From assembly GCA_015693905.1 (NCBI GenBank), contig CP065161.1, forward strand, positions 2,153,001 to 2,217,000: a stretch of DNA of 64,000 nucleotides, in the 5' to 3' direction. Positions 1-9,470 of this stretch are shown one piece after another; positions within the stretch are counted from its first letter, which is position 1, and every line of letters starts with the position of its first letter. The notes under the pieces are model-generated. The model had not been told where the DNA came from, did not search any database, and worked only from the letters and a program-made list of their open reading frames with translations. The DNA comes from Rhodobacterales bacterium HKCCA1288. Lineage in GTDB: Bacteria; Pseudomonadota; Alphaproteobacteria; Rhodobacterales; Rhodobacteraceae. A program made the translations under genes and the position numbers.

Positions 1-147
1 CACCCAGTGATGAAGAAGACGGTTCGTAAGTCCAAGAAGTATCGGGCCCACGATCCGCAGAACCAATTCAAAGTTGGCGATATCGTCCGCATTCAGGAAT
101 GTGCGCCAATTTCGAAGTCGAAACGCTGGGAAGTCATCGCAAACTAA
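1..147 (+). CDS. rpsQ: 30S ribosomal protein S17, 3' part
   Basis: Only the last 48 codons lie in the window; the start is beyond the left edge. The visible residues ([19 protein letters not shown], then [20 protein letters not shown]) are the conserved C-terminal half of S17, which binds 16S rRNA in the 30S body. It is followed by rplN on the same strand, as expected for the S10-spc junction. The 75-base gap before rplN holds a small hairpin. Confidence 0.95.
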   Translation, partial: HPVMKKTVRKSKKYRAHDPQNQFKVGDIVRIQECAPISKSKRWEVIAN

Positions 148-174
148 GCGCTGAATTTCAGTTTAACGAAACCC

Positions 175-203
175 TGGGGGTAATGTCCGCATCGGCGCCC
201 CCA
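175..203 (+). other. rpsQ-rplN intercistronic hairpin
   Basis: TGGGGG at 175-180 can pair with CCCCCA at 198-203. It has no U-tract, so it is not a standard terminator. It is one of a series of hairpins in the long gaps of this ribosomal cluster. Confidence 0.4.
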
Positions 204-222
204 AAGGTCGGGAGATACCACT

Positions 223-591
223 ATGATCCAGATGCAGACCAATCTGGATGTAGCTGACAACTCTGGCGCTCGCCGAGTTCAGTGCATCAAGGTTCTGGGT
301 GGATCCAAGCGGAAATATGCCTCGGTGGGTGACATCATCGTGGTATCCGTGAAGGAAGCCATCCCACGCGGTCGTGTAAAAAAGGGCGATGTCCGTAAGG
401 CCGTTGTCGTGCGCACCGCAAAAGAAGTTCGCCGCGAAGATGGCACAGCCATCCGTTTCGACCGCAATGCGGCCGTGATCCTCAACAACAACAACGAGCC
501 TGTTGGCACCCGTATCTTCGGGCCAGTTGTGCGTGAGTTGCGTGCGAAGAACTTCATGAAGATCATCTCGCTCGCTCCGGAGGTGCTGTAA
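223..591 (+). CDS. rplN: 50S ribosomal protein L14
   Basis: The 122-residue product has the full normal length of L14 and begins [17 protein letters not shown], the family N-terminus. It contains the conserved [13 protein letters not shown] segment near the C-terminus. L14 binds 23S rRNA and contributes to an inter-subunit bridge near the elongation-factor site. A GGAG lies just upstream of the ATG. It is the first gene of the spc-type block here and runs into rplX with a single base between stop and start. Confidence 0.98.
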   Translation: MIQMQTNLDVADNSGARRVQCIKVLGGSKRKYASVGDIIVVSVKEAIPRGRVKKGDVRKAVVVRTAKEVRREDGTAIRFDRNAAVILNNNNEPVGTRIFGPVVRELRAKNFMKIISLAPEVL

Positions 592-592
592 T

Positions 593-898
593 ATGGCTGC
601 CAAGTTGAAAAAGGGCGACAAGGTCGTCGTGCTTGCTGGCAAGGATAAGGGCAAAGAGGGTGAAATCTCTGCCGTTATGCCAAAGGCCAACAAAGCCATT
701 GTGGACGGCGTGAACATCGCCATCCGTCACACCCGCCAATCTGCACAGGGCCAAGGCGGCCGCCTTCCAAAGGCGATGCCAATTGACCTGTCCAATCTGG
801 CGCTTCTGGACAAAAACGGCAAACCCACCCGTGTTGGCTTCAAGGTTGAAGACGGCAAGAAGGTGCGTATCGCCAAAACCACGGGGGAGGTCATCTAA
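593..898 (+). CDS. rplX: 50S ribosomal protein L24
   Basis: This 101-residue protein has the KOW-type N-terminus of L24 ([20 protein letters not shown]), which binds 23S rRNA and starts 50S assembly. Its start is one base after the rplN stop, and its stop shares one base with the rplE start (TAATG), so translation of L14-L24-L5 is probably coupled. Length and order are normal for the spc operon. Confidence 0.98.
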   Translation: MAAKLKKGDKVVVLAGKDKGKEGEISAVMPKANKAIVDGVNIAIRHTRQSAQGQGGRLPKAMPIDLSNLALLDKNGKPTRVGFKVEDGKKVRIAKTTGEVI

Positions 899-1461
899 TG
901 CTTGATACGGCAAACTATACCCCACGTCTGAAGGCGGCTTTTGCTTCGACTGTTCGCCCTGCGATGAAGGAAGAGTTCGGCTATAAGAACGATATGCAAA
1001 TCCCACGTTTGGATAAGATCGTTCTGAACATTGGCGCAGGCGCCGAAGCCGTGCGTGACAGCAAAAAAGTGAAATCCGCTCAGGAAGACCTCAGCGCGAT
1101 TGCAGGCCAGCAGGCCGTTGTGACCAAGGCAAAGAAATCCATCGCGGGCTTCCGTGTTCGCGAAGATATGCCTCTTGGCGCAAAGGTTACCCTGCGCGGC
1201 GACCGCATGTATGAATTCCTTGATCGTCTGATCACTGTGGCTATGCCGCGCATCCGCGACTTCCGCGGTGTGTCTGGCAAGTCCTTTGACGGCCGTGGCA
1301 ACTACGCCATGGGGATCAAAGAACATATCGTTTTCCCTGAAATCAACTTCGACAAGGTCGATGAGGTTTGGGGGATGGACATTATCATTTGCACCACCGC
1401 GAAAACTGACGCGGAAGCCAAGGCGCTGTTGAAGCATTTCAACATGCCCTTCAATTCGTGA
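898..1461 (+). CDS. rplE: 50S ribosomal protein L5
   Basis: The 187-residue product matches L5 across its length. It has the conserved IVLNIGAG segment, the GAKVTLRG motif and the [19 protein letters not shown] region. L5 is a central-protuberance protein that binds 5S rRNA. It starts in a TAATG overlap with rplX, with GGGGGAGG of the rplX end serving as ribosome-binding site. rpsN follows after 21 bases. Confidence 0.98.
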   Translation: MLDTANYTPRLKAAFASTVRPAMKEEFGYKNDMQIPRLDKIVLNIGAGAEAVRDSKKVKSAQEDLSAIAGQQAVVTKAKKSIAGFRVREDMPLGAKVTLRGDRMYEFLDRLITVAMPRIRDFRGVSGKSFDGRGNYAMGIKEHIVFPEINFDKVDEVWGMDIIICTTAKTDAEAKALLKHFNMPFNS

Positions 1462-1482
1462 TCGCGGGAGGAGAGTAGAACA

Positions 1483-1788
1483 ATGGCAAAGAAGTCCATG
1501 GTTGCACGCGAAGTGAAGCGCCAAAAGCTTGTTGCGAAATACGCAGCAAAGCGTGCCGCGCTGAAAGAAATCGCGAATGATGAATCGAAGCCGATGGAAG
1601 AGCGTTTTAAGGCTCGTCTGAAACTGGCAGAGCTGCCACGTAACAGCTCCGCCACTCGTCTTCATAACCGTTGCCAGCTCACGGGGCGCCCAAAGGCCTA
1701 TTACCGTAAGCTGAAAGTCTCGCGTATCATGCTGCGTGAATTGGCCTCGAACGGCCAAATCCCCGGCATGGTTAAGTCGAGCTGGTAA
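1483..1788 (+). CDS. rpsN: 30S ribosomal protein S14, zinc-free form
   Basis: The product is 101 residues and begins [13 protein letters not shown]. The C-terminal region [19 protein letters not shown] is the S14 signature. The two CxxC pairs of the short zinc-binding form are absent, so this is the long C-minus type that needs no zinc. GGGAGGAGAG upstream gives a strong ribosome-binding site. S14 sits in the 30S head and is always found between L5 and S8 in this cluster. Confidence 0.98.
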   Translation: MAKKSMVAREVKRQKLVAKYAAKRAALKEIANDESKPMEERFKARLKLAELPRNSSATRLHNRCQLTGRPKAYYRKLKVSRIMLRELASNGQIPGMVKSSW

Positions 1789-1801
1789 GGAGGTCTGACA
1801 G

Positions 1802-2194
1802 ATGAATGATCCTCTTGGTGATATGCTGACCCGCATCCGCAATGCACAGATGCGTGGTAAGTCCACAGTCGTGACGCCCGCTTCCAAGCTGCGTGCTTGG
1901 GTTTTGGATGTGTTGGCCGATGAAGGCTATATCCGCGGCTACGAGCGCACCTCTGATGCCGCAGGGCATCCTGCGCTGGAAATCAGCCTGAAATACTATG
2001 AAGGCAGCCCCGTGATCCGCGAGATTAAGCGCGTATCCACCCCCGGTCGTCGTGTTTACATGAACGTGCAGGATATTCCGCAGGTTCGGCAAGGTCTTGG
2101 TGTTTCCATCGTCTCCACCTCCAAAGGTGTGATGTCCGATGCGAATGCACGTCAGGCCAATGTCGGCGGCGAAGTTCTCTGCACCGTATTCTAA
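1802..2194 (+). CDS. rpsH: 30S ribosomal protein S8
   Basis: This 130-residue protein starts [16 protein letters not shown], the canonical S8 N-terminus, and ends with the [13 protein letters not shown] and GGEVLCTVF segments. S8 binds the central domain of 16S rRNA; in Escherichia coli it also represses the spc operon by binding the L5 leader, but no equivalent site was verified here. AAGGAGG overlaps the rpsN stop and acts as ribosome-binding site. Confidence 0.98.
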   Translation: MNDPLGDMLTRIRNAQMRGKSTVVTPASKLRAWVLDVLADEGYIRGYERTSDAAGHPALEISLKYYEGSPVIREIKRVSTPGRRVYMNVQDIPQVRQGLGVSIVSTSKGVMSDANARQANVGGEVLCTVF

Positions 2195-2207
2195 GGAGGC
2201 CTGAAGC

Positions 2208-2741
2208 ATGTCTCGTATTGGGAAAAAACCGGTCGGACTGCCTGGTGGTGTAACAGCCACTGTGTCGGGCCAGACGATTGAGGTGAAGGGGCCAAAAGGC
2301 ACCCGTAGCTTTACCGCCACCGATGATGTCACAATCGCAGTCAATGACAACGCGGTTGATGTGACACCACGCGGCAAGTCCAAGCGTGCGCGCCAGCAAT
2401 GGGGTATGAGCCGTTCGATGGTTCAGAACCTCGTCACTGGCGTGACGGATGGCTTCAAGAAAGAGCTGGAGATCACAGGTGTGGGTTACCGCGCCGCGAT
2501 CCAAGGCAATGTTCTGAAACTGTCCTTGGGCTACAGCCACGATGTGGATTTCCAAGTGCCACAAGGTGTGACGGTGACAACACCAAAGCCAACCGAAGTG
2601 GTGATCGAAGGGATTGATCAGCAATTGGTCGGTCAGGTTGCAGCAAACATTCGCGAATGGCGCGCGCCCGAGCCCTATAAGGGCAAGGGGATCCGCTATA
2701 AGGGCGAATATATCTTCCGCAAGGAAGGTAAGAAGAAGTAA
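2208..2741 (+). CDS. rplF: 50S ribosomal protein L6
   Basis: The 177-residue product starts [15 protein letters not shown] and carries the two repeated L6 domains; the [18 protein letters not shown] motif near the C-terminus is the family signature. L6 lies at the base of the L7/L12 stalk near the GTPase centre. AAGGAGG immediately after the rpsH stop provides its ribosome-binding site, and rplR follows after 11 bases. Confidence 0.98.
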   Translation: MSRIGKKPVGLPGGVTATVSGQTIEVKGPKGTRSFTATDDVTIAVNDNAVDVTPRGKSKRARQQWGMSRSMVQNLVTGVTDGFKKELEITGVGYRAAIQGNVLKLSLGYSHDVDFQVPQGVTVTTPKPTEVVIEGIDQQLVGQVAANIREWRAPEPYKGKGIRYKGEYIFRKEGKKK

Positions 2742-2752
2742 GGGCGACGAAG

Positions 2753-3112
2753 ATGGCAAACAGCAAACGAGAACTGTTCCTCAAGCGCCGCCTGCGCGTT
2801 CGGAACAAGCTGCGGAAAATGGCAGACGGGCGCGCGCGCCTCTCTGTTCACCGCTCGAACAAGAATATCAGCGTTCAGTTGATCGACGATGTAAAAGGCG
2901 TGACTTTGGCCTCGGCATCTTCGCTCGAAAAAGATCTGGGCGTTGTTGGCAAGAACAATGTCGAAGCGGCCGCAAAAGTGGGCGCAGCGATTGCAGACCG
3001 TGCAAAGAAAGCGGGCGTGTCGGAATGCTATTTCGACCGTGGCGGTTTCTTGTTCCACGGCCGCGTCAAAGCTTTGGCTGACGCAGCCCGCGAAGGTGGT
3101 TTGAAGTTCTAA
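2753..3112 (+). CDS. rplR: 50S ribosomal protein L18
   Basis: This 119-residue protein has the basic N-terminus ([16 protein letters not shown]) and the [18 protein letters not shown] region of L18, which binds 5S rRNA in the central protuberance. The C-terminal [20 protein letters not shown] is strongly conserved. It is separated from rpsE by about 120 bases, longer than most gaps in the cluster, with a hairpin in between. Confidence 0.98.
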   Translation: MANSKRELFLKRRLRVRNKLRKMADGRARLSVHRSNKNISVQLIDDVKGVTLASASSLEKDLGVVGKNNVEAAAKVGAAIADRAKKAGVSECYFDRGGFLFHGRVKALADAAREGGLKF

Positions 3113-3119
3113 TCCATGT

Positions 3120-3141
3120 AGGCGGCGCGCAAGTGCCGCCT
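3120..3141 (+). other. rplR-rpsE intercistronic hairpin
   Basis: AGGCGGC at 3120-3126 pairs perfectly with GCCGCCT at 3135-3141 over an 8-base loop. There is no U-tract. It may be a processing or mRNA-stability element. Confidence 0.4.
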
Positions 3142-3232
3142 CGATGATCGGGGAGAGGGCCTTTTATGTGCCCCTCACTGCGATTGACCAAAACAGGCGC
3201 GCGGGATGCGCCAGAACTAAAGGATGCCAAAC

Positions 3233-3796
3233 ATGGCAGAACGTGAACAACGTCGGGGCCGTCGCCGCGAAGAGCGCGAAGAAACCCCAGAATTCGCCGA
3301 CCGTCTGGTCGCAATCAACCGCGTATCGAAGACCGTAAAAGGTGGTAAGCGTTTCGGCTTTGCCGCTCTGGTGGTTGTCGGTGACCAGCGTGGTCGTGTG
3401 GGCTTTGGCAAAGGTAAAGCCAAAGAAGTGCCTGAAGCGATCCGTAAGGCAACCGAACAAGCCAAGCGCAACCTTATTCGCGTGCCTCTGCGCGAAGGCC
3501 GCACCCTGCACCACGATGCGCAGGGCCGTCATGGCGCAGGCAATGTCGTGATGCGCACCGCCCCTGAAGGGACGGGGATCATCGCGGGTGGTCCAATGCG
3601 CGCCGTGTTCGAAATGCTTGGTATCAAGGACGTTGTTGCGAAATCATTGGGCTCGCAGAACCCCTATAACATGATCCGCGCAACCCTTGATGGTCTGCGT
3701 CAGGAAAGCTCGCCTCGTCAGGTGGCTGCGCGCCGCGGCAAGAAAGTTGCCGACATCCTGCGCAAGCCCGAAGCCGAAGTTGCGGCAGACGCCTGA
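3233..3796 (+). CDS. rpsE: 30S ribosomal protein S5
   Basis: The product (187 residues from the chosen start) has the S5 double-stranded-RNA-binding domain with the [15 protein letters not shown] core, and the C-terminal domain with [16 protein letters not shown]5 acts in decoding accuracy. I chose the ATG at 3233 (MAEREQ) over the in-frame ATG at 3224, because AAAGG at 3219-3223 is 9 bases from 3233 but directly abuts 3224. The C-terminus has a short acidic tail. rpmD follows after 12 bases. Confidence 0.97.
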   Translation: MAEREQRRGRRREEREETPEFADRLVAINRVSKTVKGGKRFGFAALVVVGDQRGRVGFGKGKAKEVPEAIRKATEQAKRNLIRVPLREGRTLHHDAQGRHGAGNVVMRTAPEGTGIIAGGPMRAVFEMLGIKDVVAKSLGSQNPYNMIRATLDGLRQESSPRQVAARRGKKVADILRKPEAEVAADA

Positions 3797-3808
3797 GGAG
3801 AGTGAGCA

Positions 3809-3997
3809 ATGGCTAAAACTATCGTTGTAAAACAGATCGGCTCGCCGATCCGCCGCCCTCAAGATCAGCGCGCAACGCTGATTGGTTTGGGTTTGAACAA
3901 GATGCACAAAACCCGCGAGTTGGAAGATACCCCTTCCGTGCGTGGCATGATCAACAAGATCCCGCATCTGGTAGAAATCATTGAGGAGCGCGGTTAA
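3809..3997 (+). CDS. rpmD: 50S ribosomal protein L30
   Basis: A 62-residue protein with the L30 pattern: [14 protein letters not shown], then [23 protein letters not shown]. The family is about 60 residues, so it is complete. L30 binds 23S rRNA on the 50S surface. GAGGAGAG lies just upstream of the start, overlapping the rpsE stop. A terminator-like hairpin lies downstream, before rplO. Confidence 0.98.
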   Translation: MAKTIVVKQIGSPIRRPQDQRATLIGLGLNKMHKTRELEDTPSVRGMINKIPHLVEIIEERG

Positions 3998-4014
3998 TCC
4001 GCGCCCTTAATCCT

Positions 4015-4038
4015 GCCCCATCTGTCTGGGGCGCTTTT
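4015..4038 (+). terminator. Terminator-like hairpin between rpmD and rplO
   Basis: GCCCCA at 4015-4020 pairs with TGGGGC at 4027-4032, followed by GCTTTTGATC. The short U-tract suggests partial termination or attenuation inside the ribosomal operon, so rplO and secY could be made at lower levels than the upstream genes. Confidence 0.45.
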
Positions 4039-4103
4039 GATCATTGTGCCGCGTTTGCCGCCACGGTCGCTCGGGTGGTAATTCCGGCTAGAGGAGTAGC
4101 GAC

Positions 4104-4577
4104 ATGAAACTGAATGAATTGCGCGATAACCCAGGTGCAACCAAGAAAGCCAAGCGTATTGGCCGTGGCCCTGGTTCTGGCAAAGGTAAAATGGGTGGCC
4201 GTGGTATCAAAGGTCAGAAATCCCGTTCGGGTGTGGCCATCAACGCCTATGAAGGCGGTCAGATGCCCCTCTATCAGCGCCTTCCAAAGCGTGGCTTCAA
4301 CAAGCCAAACCGCAAAGAATTCGCTGTCATCAATTTGGGCCTGATCGAGAAATTCCTCGAGGCGGGCAAATTGGACGCAAAAGCAGAAATCACCGAAGAT
4401 GCATTGGTTGCATCGGGCTTGGTGCGCCGGAAATTGGACGGCATCCGCGTTTTGGCCAAAGGTGACATCTCGAAGAAAGTAACGATCACTGTCACAGGTG
4501 CTTCCAAAGCAGCGGTTGAAGCTGTTGAAAAAGCAGGTGGCAAGCTCAACGTAGCGGCACCAGCAGCGACAGAGTAA
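4104..4577 (+). CDS. rplO: 50S ribosomal protein L15
   Basis: The 157-residue product begins [20 protein letters not shown] and contains the glycine-rich [20 protein letters not shown] tract of L15, an early 50S assembly protein. Length is normal. GAGGAG upstream of the ATG is the ribosome-binding site. It precedes secY, the conserved order, but the 129-base gap to secY is unusually structured, with two hairpins. Confidence 0.98.
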   Translation: MKLNELRDNPGATKKAKRIGRGPGSGKGKMGGRGIKGQKSRSGVAINAYEGGQMPLYQRLPKRGFNKPNRKEFAVINLGLIEKFLEAGKLDAKAEITEDALVASGLVRRKLDGIRVLAKGDISKKVTITVTGASKAAVEAVEKAGGKLNVAAPAATE

Positions 4578-4615
4578 TCTGCCGCAGGCTTTCGACCAAG
4601 ATGAGCCTTGAGACT

Positions 4616-4686
4616 TGCGGCTGAGCCGCATACATCAAGGGCAGGGTTTTTCGCGCCGCAAGATCGCAAGCTCGGTCTTGCGGCGC
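4616..4686 (+). other. Two hairpins between rplO and secY
   Basis: TGCGGC at 4616-4621 pairs with GCCGCA at 4625-4630 over a 3-base loop. A second, perfect 11-base-pair stem forms between 4653-4663 (GCGCCGCAAGA) and 4676-4686 (TCTTGCGGCGC), with a 12-base loop. The second stem ends 20 bases before the secY start and has no U-tract. It could set secY translation or mRNA processing. Confidence 0.5.
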
Positions 4687-4706
4687 AATACATGATGAGG
4701 GGCGGT

Positions 4707-6083
4707 ATGGCTTCAGCAGCTGAACAGATGGCGGCTAATCTGAGTTGGAAGTCGTTTGGCAAAGCGTCCGAATTGCGCCAGCGCATTTGGTTCACGCTTG
4801 GTCTTTTGATCATTTATCGGATCGGCACCTATATTCCTGTTCCAGGGATTGACGGGCAAGAGTTGCGCAATTTCTTTGACGCGGCCTCTGCAGGTCTGGG
4901 CGGTGTTTTGAACATGTTCACAGGCGGCGCCCTAAGCCGCATGGGTGTGTTCGCATTGGGGATCATGCCATATATCTCGGCCTCGATCATTGTGCAGCTG
5001 ATGACCTCGATGGTGCCTGCCTTGGAGCAGTTGAAGAAAGAGGGCGAACAGGGCCGTAAGAAAATCAACCAATATACGCGCTACGGCACGGTCGCCTTGG
5101 CAACCGCGCAGGCCTATGGTCTGGCTGTCAGCATGGAGTCGGGCGGTCTTGCCTCGGATCCGGGTTGGTATTTCCGCGCGGCCTGTGTGATCACCCTTGT
5201 GGGCGGCACGATGTTCCTGATGTGGCTTGGTGAGCAGATCACGCAGCGCGGCATCGGTAACGGCATTTCTCTGATCATCTTTGTCGGTATCATCGCAGAA
5301 ATCCCTGCAGCTCTGGCGCAGTTTTTTGAACAGGGCCGTTCTGGTGCCTTGTCCACGCCTATGGTTTTGGGCGTGATTGTGATGTTGATCGCAACGCTGT
5401 TTTTCGTGGTGTTTATGGAACGCAGCCTGCGCAAGATCCACATCCAATACCCCCGCCGCCAAGTCGGCATGAAGGTCTATGATGGCGGCAGCAGTCATTT
5501 GCCGATCAAAGTTAACCCTGCGGGCGTGATCCCAGCGATCTTCGCATCATCCTTGTTGTTGTTGCCAACAACCATGACGACCTTTTCGGGCAGTGAGGCG
5601 GCAGGGCCAGTTCTGTCATGGATCCTTGCAAATTTTGGCCCCGGTCAGCCCCTCTATCTGCTGTTCTTTGCAGGTATGCTGATTTTCTTCACCTATTTCT
5701 ACACGCTGAACGTGGCCTTTAAGACCGATGATGTGGCGGACAATCTGAAAAACCAAAATGGGTTTATCCCAGGCATCCGTCCTGGTCAGCGCACTTCGGA
5801 ATATTTGGAATATGTGGTGAACCGCGTTCTTGTGCTTGGTGCAGGGTATTTGACCTTGGTCGCCCTCTTGCCGGAGATTGTGCGCTCGAACTTGTCAATC
5901 ACGGCTTATTTCGGCGGCACATCCATTCTGATCATCGTATCGGTCGGCATGGATACGGTGCAGCAGATCCAATCGCATTTGCTAGCCCATCAATACGAGG
6001 GCTTGCTTGAGCGCTCTCAATTGCGTGGTCGCAAAGGGACGGGCGCGGGGCGTGCCAAGCGCCGCACGCCACAGCGCAAATGA
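4707..6083 (+). CDS. secY: Preprotein translocase subunit SecY
   Basis: The product (458 residues) is the central channel of the SecYEG translocon in the inner membrane, with the usual ten membrane segments. Recognisable segments are [12 protein letters not shown] after the first helix, [13 protein letters not shown], the cytoplasmic loop with [17 protein letters not shown], and the [12 protein letters not shown] region. An upstream in-frame ATG at 4608 adds 33 residues unlike SecY; I chose 4707 (MASAAEQ), preceded by GAGGGG and matching the family length. The stop overlaps the adk start (ATGA). Confidence 0.97.
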   Translation: MASAAEQMAANLSWKSFGKASELRQRIWFTLGLLIIYRIGTYIPVPGIDGQELRNFFDAASAGLGGVLNMFTGGALSRMGVFALGIMPYISASIIVQLMTSMVPALEQLKKEGEQGRKKINQYTRYGTVALATAQAYGLAVSMESGGLASDPGWYFRAACVITLVGGTMFLMWLGEQITQRGIGNGISLIIFVGIIAEIPAALAQFFEQGRSGALSTPMVLGVIVMLIATLFFVVFMERSLRKIHIQYPRRQVGMKVYDGGSSHLPIKVNPAGVIPAIFASSLLLLPTTMTTFSGSEAAGPVLSWILANFGPGQPLYLLFFAGMLIFFTYFYTLNVAFKTDDVADNLKNQNGFIPGIRPGQRTSEYLEYVVNRVLVLGAGYLTLVALLPEIVRSNLSITAYFGGTSILIIVSVGMDTVQQIQSHLLAHQYEGLLERSQLRGRKGTGAGRAKRRTPQRK

Positions 6084-6736
6084 CCGCGATTATTCTTCTC
6101 GGCCCCCCAGGTGCGGGCAAGGGAACCCAAGCGCGCCTCTTGGTTGAGGCGCGTGGCATGGTTCAGCTTTCCACTGGGGATATGTTGCGCGAGGCGCAGG
6201 CCTCTGGCACGGAAATGGGCAAACGGGTCGCCGATGTGATGGCCCGTGGTGAATTGGTGACGGATGAGATTGTCATTGGCCTGATCCGCGAGAAACTAGA
6301 TGCTGGCCCTGCTGGCGGCGTCATCTTTGACGGGTTTCCCCGCACCTTGGCACAGGCAGATGCGCTTGAGGCATTGCTGGCCGAGATGGGTCTTGCACTT
6401 GATGCCGTGATTGAAATGCGTGTGGATGATGAGGCCCTTGTGGCGCGGATCACGGCGCGCTCAACCTGCGGTGGTTGCGGTGAGGTGTATAATGACATCA
6501 CCAAACCAATTCCTGCCGATGGCACCTGCAGCACCTGTGGCGCTACCGAGTTCAAGCGCCGCGCGGATGACAATGAAGACAGTCTGCGACAGCGCCTGAT
6601 GGAATATTACAAAAAGACATCGCCGCTGATTGGCTACTACTATGCCAAGGGGCATTTGCAGGCGGTGGATGGTTTGGGCGAGATTGATGCGGTCGCAAGC
6701 GGCATCGCAGCCATATTGGATCAGCCCAAATCTTAA
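6080..6736 (+). CDS. adk: Adenylate kinase, zinc-binding-lid form
   Basis: Converts ATP and AMP to two ADP in the cytoplasm. The P-loop GPPGAGKGT lies near residues 8-16 and the GFPRT motif near 85. The long lid carries four cysteines at about C130, C133, C150 and C153 (CGGC, then CSTC), the zinc-binding pattern of the long adenylate-kinase form. It starts in an ATGA overlap with secY, so the two are probably co-translated. The 218-residue length is standard. Confidence 0.98.
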   Translation: MTAIILLGPPGAGKGTQARLLVEARGMVQLSTGDMLREAQASGTEMGKRVADVMARGELVTDEIVIGLIREKLDAGPAGGVIFDGFPRTLAQADALEALLAEMGLALDAVIEMRVDDEALVARITARSTCGGCGEVYNDITKPIPADGTCSTCGATEFKRRADDNEDSLRQRLMEYYKKTSPLIGYYYAKGHLQAVDGLGEIDAVASGIAAILDQPKS

Positions 6737-6800
6737 CCCCTATCCCCTTGACTGGCGGGGGGAAAAAGCCTATGCGCAGGCTTCCCATTAAGGGAATCAT

Positions 6801-6862
6801 CGGGCGGATGCCGCCCGGTAAATCGAAAAAGGTCTTGCGGCTTTTTTGCAGCAAGACCTTTT
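6801..6862 (+). terminator. Double hairpin between adk and rpsM
   Basis: CGGGCGG (6801-6807) pairs with CCGCCCG (6811-6817). Downstream, AAAAGGTCTTGC (6827-6838) pairs perfectly over 12 bases with GCAAGACCTTTT (6851-6862). The second structure ends in U's and resembles a terminator or attenuator dividing the spc block from the rpsM-rpsK-rpoA-rplQ block. Confidence 0.55.
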
Positions 6863-6914
6863 GGTTGTGAAAAAAGGTTCTGGGGCTACGGAACCGCAAC
6901 GAGAGGAAAGATAA

Positions 6915-7283
6915 GTGGCACGTATCGCAGGGGTCAACATCCCCACAGCCAAGCGCGTTCCTATTGCGCTGACATATATCACTGGCATTGGCCAATCATC
7001 CGCATATTCAATCTGCGAAGCCGTAGGGATCGACCCTGCGCGCCGCGTGAATGAATTGTCTGACGCCGAAGTCTTGAAAATTCGTGAACATATCGATGCG
7101 AACTTCACCGTAGAAGGTGACTTGCGCCGTGAAGTTCAGATGAACGTAAAGCGTTTGATGGATTTGGGGTGCTATCGTGGCCTCCGTCATCGCCGCAACC
7201 TGCCTGTGCGCGGTCAGCGCACCCACACCAACGCGCGAACCCGTAAGGGGCCTGCAAAGGCAATCGCGGGTAAGAAGAAGTAA
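6915..7283 (+). CDS. rpsM: 30S ribosomal protein S13
   Basis: The 122-residue protein begins [22 protein letters not shown], the S13 N-terminus with its helix-hairpin-helix region, and ends with the basic [18 protein letters not shown] tail. S13 contacts the P-site tRNA and 50S bridges. GAGAGGAAAG upstream is the ribosome-binding site. It is the first gene of the alpha-operon-like block, 178 bases after adk; rpmJ and infA are not between them. Confidence 0.98.
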   Translation: MARIAGVNIPTAKRVPIALTYITGIGQSSAYSICEAVGIDPARRVNELSDAEVLKIREHIDANFTVEGDLRREVQMNVKRLMDLGCYRGLRHRRNLPVRGQRTHTNARTRKGPAKAIAGKKK

Positions 7284-7297
7284 GGGGAGGCAGATAA

Positions 7298-7687
7298 ATG
7301 GCTCGTGATAAGACCCGCGTAAAACGCAAAGAACGTAAAAACATCGCCGCTGGTGTGGCGCATGTGAACAGCTCGTTCAACAACACAAAAATCCTGATCT
7401 CTGACGTGCAGGGCAATGCGATCTCTTGGTCGTCTGCTGGCACGATGGGGTTCAAGGGCAGCCGTAAATCCACCCCCTATGCCGCGCAGATGGCCGCAGA
7501 AGATGCGGGCCGCAAGGCACAGGAACATGGTGTTAAAACACTCGAAGTCGAAGTGCAGGGGCCAGGCTCTGGTCGTGAATCCGCACTTCGTGCTTTGGCC
7601 GCTGTTGGGTTTCAGATCACGTCTATTCGTGACGTGACCCCAATCGCGCACAATGGCTGCCGCCCGCCAAAGCGTCGCCGCGTGTGA
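7298..7687 (+). CDS. rpsK: 30S ribosomal protein S11
   Basis: This 129-residue product has the S11 core: [18 protein letters not shown] near the start and [18 protein letters not shown] at the C-terminus, which contacts mRNA in the platform. GGGGAGG lies between rpsM and the ATG. rpsD, which follows rpsK in gammaproteobacteria, is absent here; rpoA comes next, as is normal for alphaproteobacteria. Confidence 0.98.
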   Translation: MARDKTRVKRKERKNIAAGVAHVNSSFNNTKILISDVQGNAISWSSAGTMGFKGSRKSTPYAAQMAAEDAGRKAQEHGVKTLEVEVQGPGSGRESALRALAAVGFQITSIRDVTPIAHNGCRPPKRRRV

Positions 7688-7705
7688 CAAGTGCGATTTT
7701 TCTTG

Positions 7706-7728
7706 GGCCGCGTGCGCGTCACGCGGCC
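7706..7728 (+). other. rpsK-rpoA intercistronic hairpin
   Basis: GGCCGCGTG at 7706-7714 pairs perfectly with CACGCGGCC at 7720-7728 over a 5-base loop. No U-tract follows, so processing or stability is more likely than termination. Confidence 0.45.
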
Positions 7729-7797
7729 TGAGTGGTTATTTGATCCTCGAGCGTCTCTGGCCTTGGATCGGTCAGCGACAGGAATGGAGGCTCCACA

Positions 7798-8814
7798 ATG
7801 ATCCATAAGAATTGGCAAGAACTGATCAAGCCAACCCAGCTGGTTGTAAACCCTGGCACCGACCCTGCGCGCAAGGCAACAGCGATTGCCGAGCCGCTTG
7901 AGCGTGGCTTTGGTCTGACGCTTGGCAACGCGCTTCGCCGCGTTTTGATGAGCTCGCTGCAAGGCGCGGCCATTACCTCTGTGCAGATCGACAACGTCTT
8001 GCACGAGTTTTCCTCGGTCGCTGGTGTGCGCGAGGATGTAACGGATATCGTTCTCAACCTCAAAGGCGTGGCCTTGCGCATGGAAGTTGAGGGGCCAAAG
8101 CGCCTTTCCGTGACCGCAAAAGGGCCTAAGGTTGTCACCGCAGGCGACATTTCCGAAAGCGCAGGTATCGAAGTTCTGAACAAGGATCACGTGATCTGTC
8201 ACTTGGATGACGGCGCGGATTTCTTCATGGAACTGACGGTGAACACGGGCAAAGGCTATGTCTCTGCAGACAAAAACCGCCCAGAAGATGCGCCAATTGG
8301 TCTGATCCCGATTGACGCGATCTATTCGCCCGTCAAGAAAGTATCCTATGACGTGCAGCCGACCCGTGAAGGTCAGGTTCTCGATTATGACAAACTGACT
8401 GTCAAAGTCGAAACAGATGGCTCGGTCACCCCTGAGGATGCCTTGGCCTATGCTGCACGTATTTTGCAGGATCAATTGCAGATCTTCGTCAACTTTGACG
8501 AGCCAGAAGCCGCAGGTCGTCAGGATGATGATGATGATCTCGAATTCAACCCACTGCTTCTCAAGAAGGTGGACGAGTTGGAATTGTCGGTTCGCTCTGC
8601 AAACTGCCTGAAGAACGACAACATCGTCTATATCGGTGATCTGATTCAGAAAACCGAAGCCGAGATGCTGCGCACGCCAAACTTTGGCCGCAAATCCTTG
8701 AACGAGATCAAGGAAGTGCTGTCTGGCATGGGTCTGCATTTGGGAATGGATATCGTTGATTGGCCGCCAGACAATATCGAAGAGCTGGCCAAGAAATACG
8801 AAGACAATTTTTGA
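7798..8814 (+). CDS. rpoA: DNA-directed RNA polymerase subunit alpha
   Basis: The 338-residue product contains the N-terminal dimerisation domain ([18 protein letters not shown]) and the C-terminal domain that binds UP elements and activators ([29 protein letters not shown]). An acidic linker with a run of Asp ([11 protein letters not shown]) joins them. It assembles with beta and beta-prime. GGAGG upstream gives a strong ribosome-binding site. Both flanking gaps are about 110 bases and hold hairpins. Confidence 0.99.
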   Translation: MIHKNWQELIKPTQLVVNPGTDPARKATAIAEPLERGFGLTLGNALRRVLMSSLQGAAITSVQIDNVLHEFSSVAGVREDVTDIVLNLKGVALRMEVEGPKRLSVTAKGPKVVTAGDISESAGIEVLNKDHVICHLDDGADFFMELTVNTGKGYVSADKNRPEDAPIGLIPIDAIYSPVKKVSYDVQPTREGQVLDYDKLTVKVETDGSVTPEDALAYAARILQDQLQIFVNFDEPEAAGRQDDDDDLEFNPLLLKKVDELELSVRSANCLKNDNIVYIGDLIQKTEAEMLRTPNFGRKSLNEIKEVLSGMGLHLGMDIVDWPPDNIEELAKKYEDNF

Positions 8815-8821
8815 TTTCGCA

Positions 8822-8846
8822 AGGGGCGCGTGTGATGCGCGCCTCT
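8822..8846 (+). other. rpoA-rplQ intercistronic hairpin
   Basis: AGGGGCGCG at 8822-8830 pairs with CGCGCCTCT at 8838-8846 (nine pairs, one G-U). There is no U-tract downstream. Confidence 0.4.
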
Positions 8847-8932
8847 CGCACCCCCCGGGCATCCCGCCCCAATAAGGAGAGAGACGCAACGCACGGCTCT
8901 CGGACAAAGCATGAAATGAAGGAGATTTAACC

Positions 8933-9352
8933 ATGCGTCACGGATCTGGCTATCGCCGTCTGAACAGAACCCATGAACACCGCAAAGCGATGTTCTCGAA
9001 CCTTGCTGGCTCATTGATTGAGCATGAGCAGATCAAAACCACCCTGCCTAAGGCGAAAGACCTGCGCCGTGTGGTTGAGAAGCTGATCACATTGGGCAAG
9101 CGCGGTGACTTGCACGCACGCCGTCAAGCGGCTGCTGCGCTGAAGCAAGACGCCCATGTAAAGAAATTGTTCGAAGTTCTTGGCCCCCGCTATGCGGAGC
9201 GTCAGGGCGGCTATGTGCGCGTTCTCAAGGCGGGTTTCCGCTATGGTGATATGGCGCCAATGGCCATCATCGAATTCGTGGATCGTGATCCCGAAGCAAA
9301 AGGTGCCGCAGACCGTGCGCGCCTTGCTGCAGAAGAAGCGGCTGCTGAATAA
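8933..9352 (+). CDS. rplQ: 50S ribosomal protein L17
   Basis: A 139-residue protein beginning [20 protein letters not shown], the L17 N-terminus, with [26 protein letters not shown] in the C-terminal half and a short Ala/Glu tail. L17 lies near the exit tunnel of the 50S subunit. GAAGGAGA precedes the ATG. It is the last gene of the cluster and is followed by a strong intrinsic terminator. Confidence 0.98.
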   Translation: MRHGSGYRRLNRTHEHRKAMFSNLAGSLIEHEQIKTTLPKAKDLRRVVEKLITLGKRGDLHARRQAAAALKQDAHVKKLFEVLGPRYAERQGGYVRVLKAGFRYGDMAPMAIIEFVDRDPEAKGAADRARLAAEEAAAE

Positions 9353-9377
9353 GCACACCCCTTTTGCGAATAGTTTT

Positions 9378-9415
9378 GAAAACCCCTCGCGCCAATCGCG
9401 GGGGGTTTTCTTTTT
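9378..9415 (+). terminator. Intrinsic terminator after rplQ
   Basis: GAAAACCCCTCGCG (9378-9391) pairs with CGCGGGGGGTTTTC (9397-9410), with one G-U at most, followed by TTTTT. This closes the ribosomal cluster. Confidence 0.9.
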
Positions 9416-9470
9416 GTGCGACCGCGCATGGGGGATTTTCCTCTGCCCCTGCAAAGGCTAGGCTTTGGCC

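Noticed and set aside
4608-4706. Long N-terminus of SecY from the ATG at 4608
   Set aside because: The extra 33 residues do not resemble SecY and would cover the strong hairpin; the ATG at 4707 fits family length.
7612-8934. 440-residue open frame antisense to rpoA
   Set aside because: Shadow of rpoA codon usage; no recognisable domain or ribosome-binding site.
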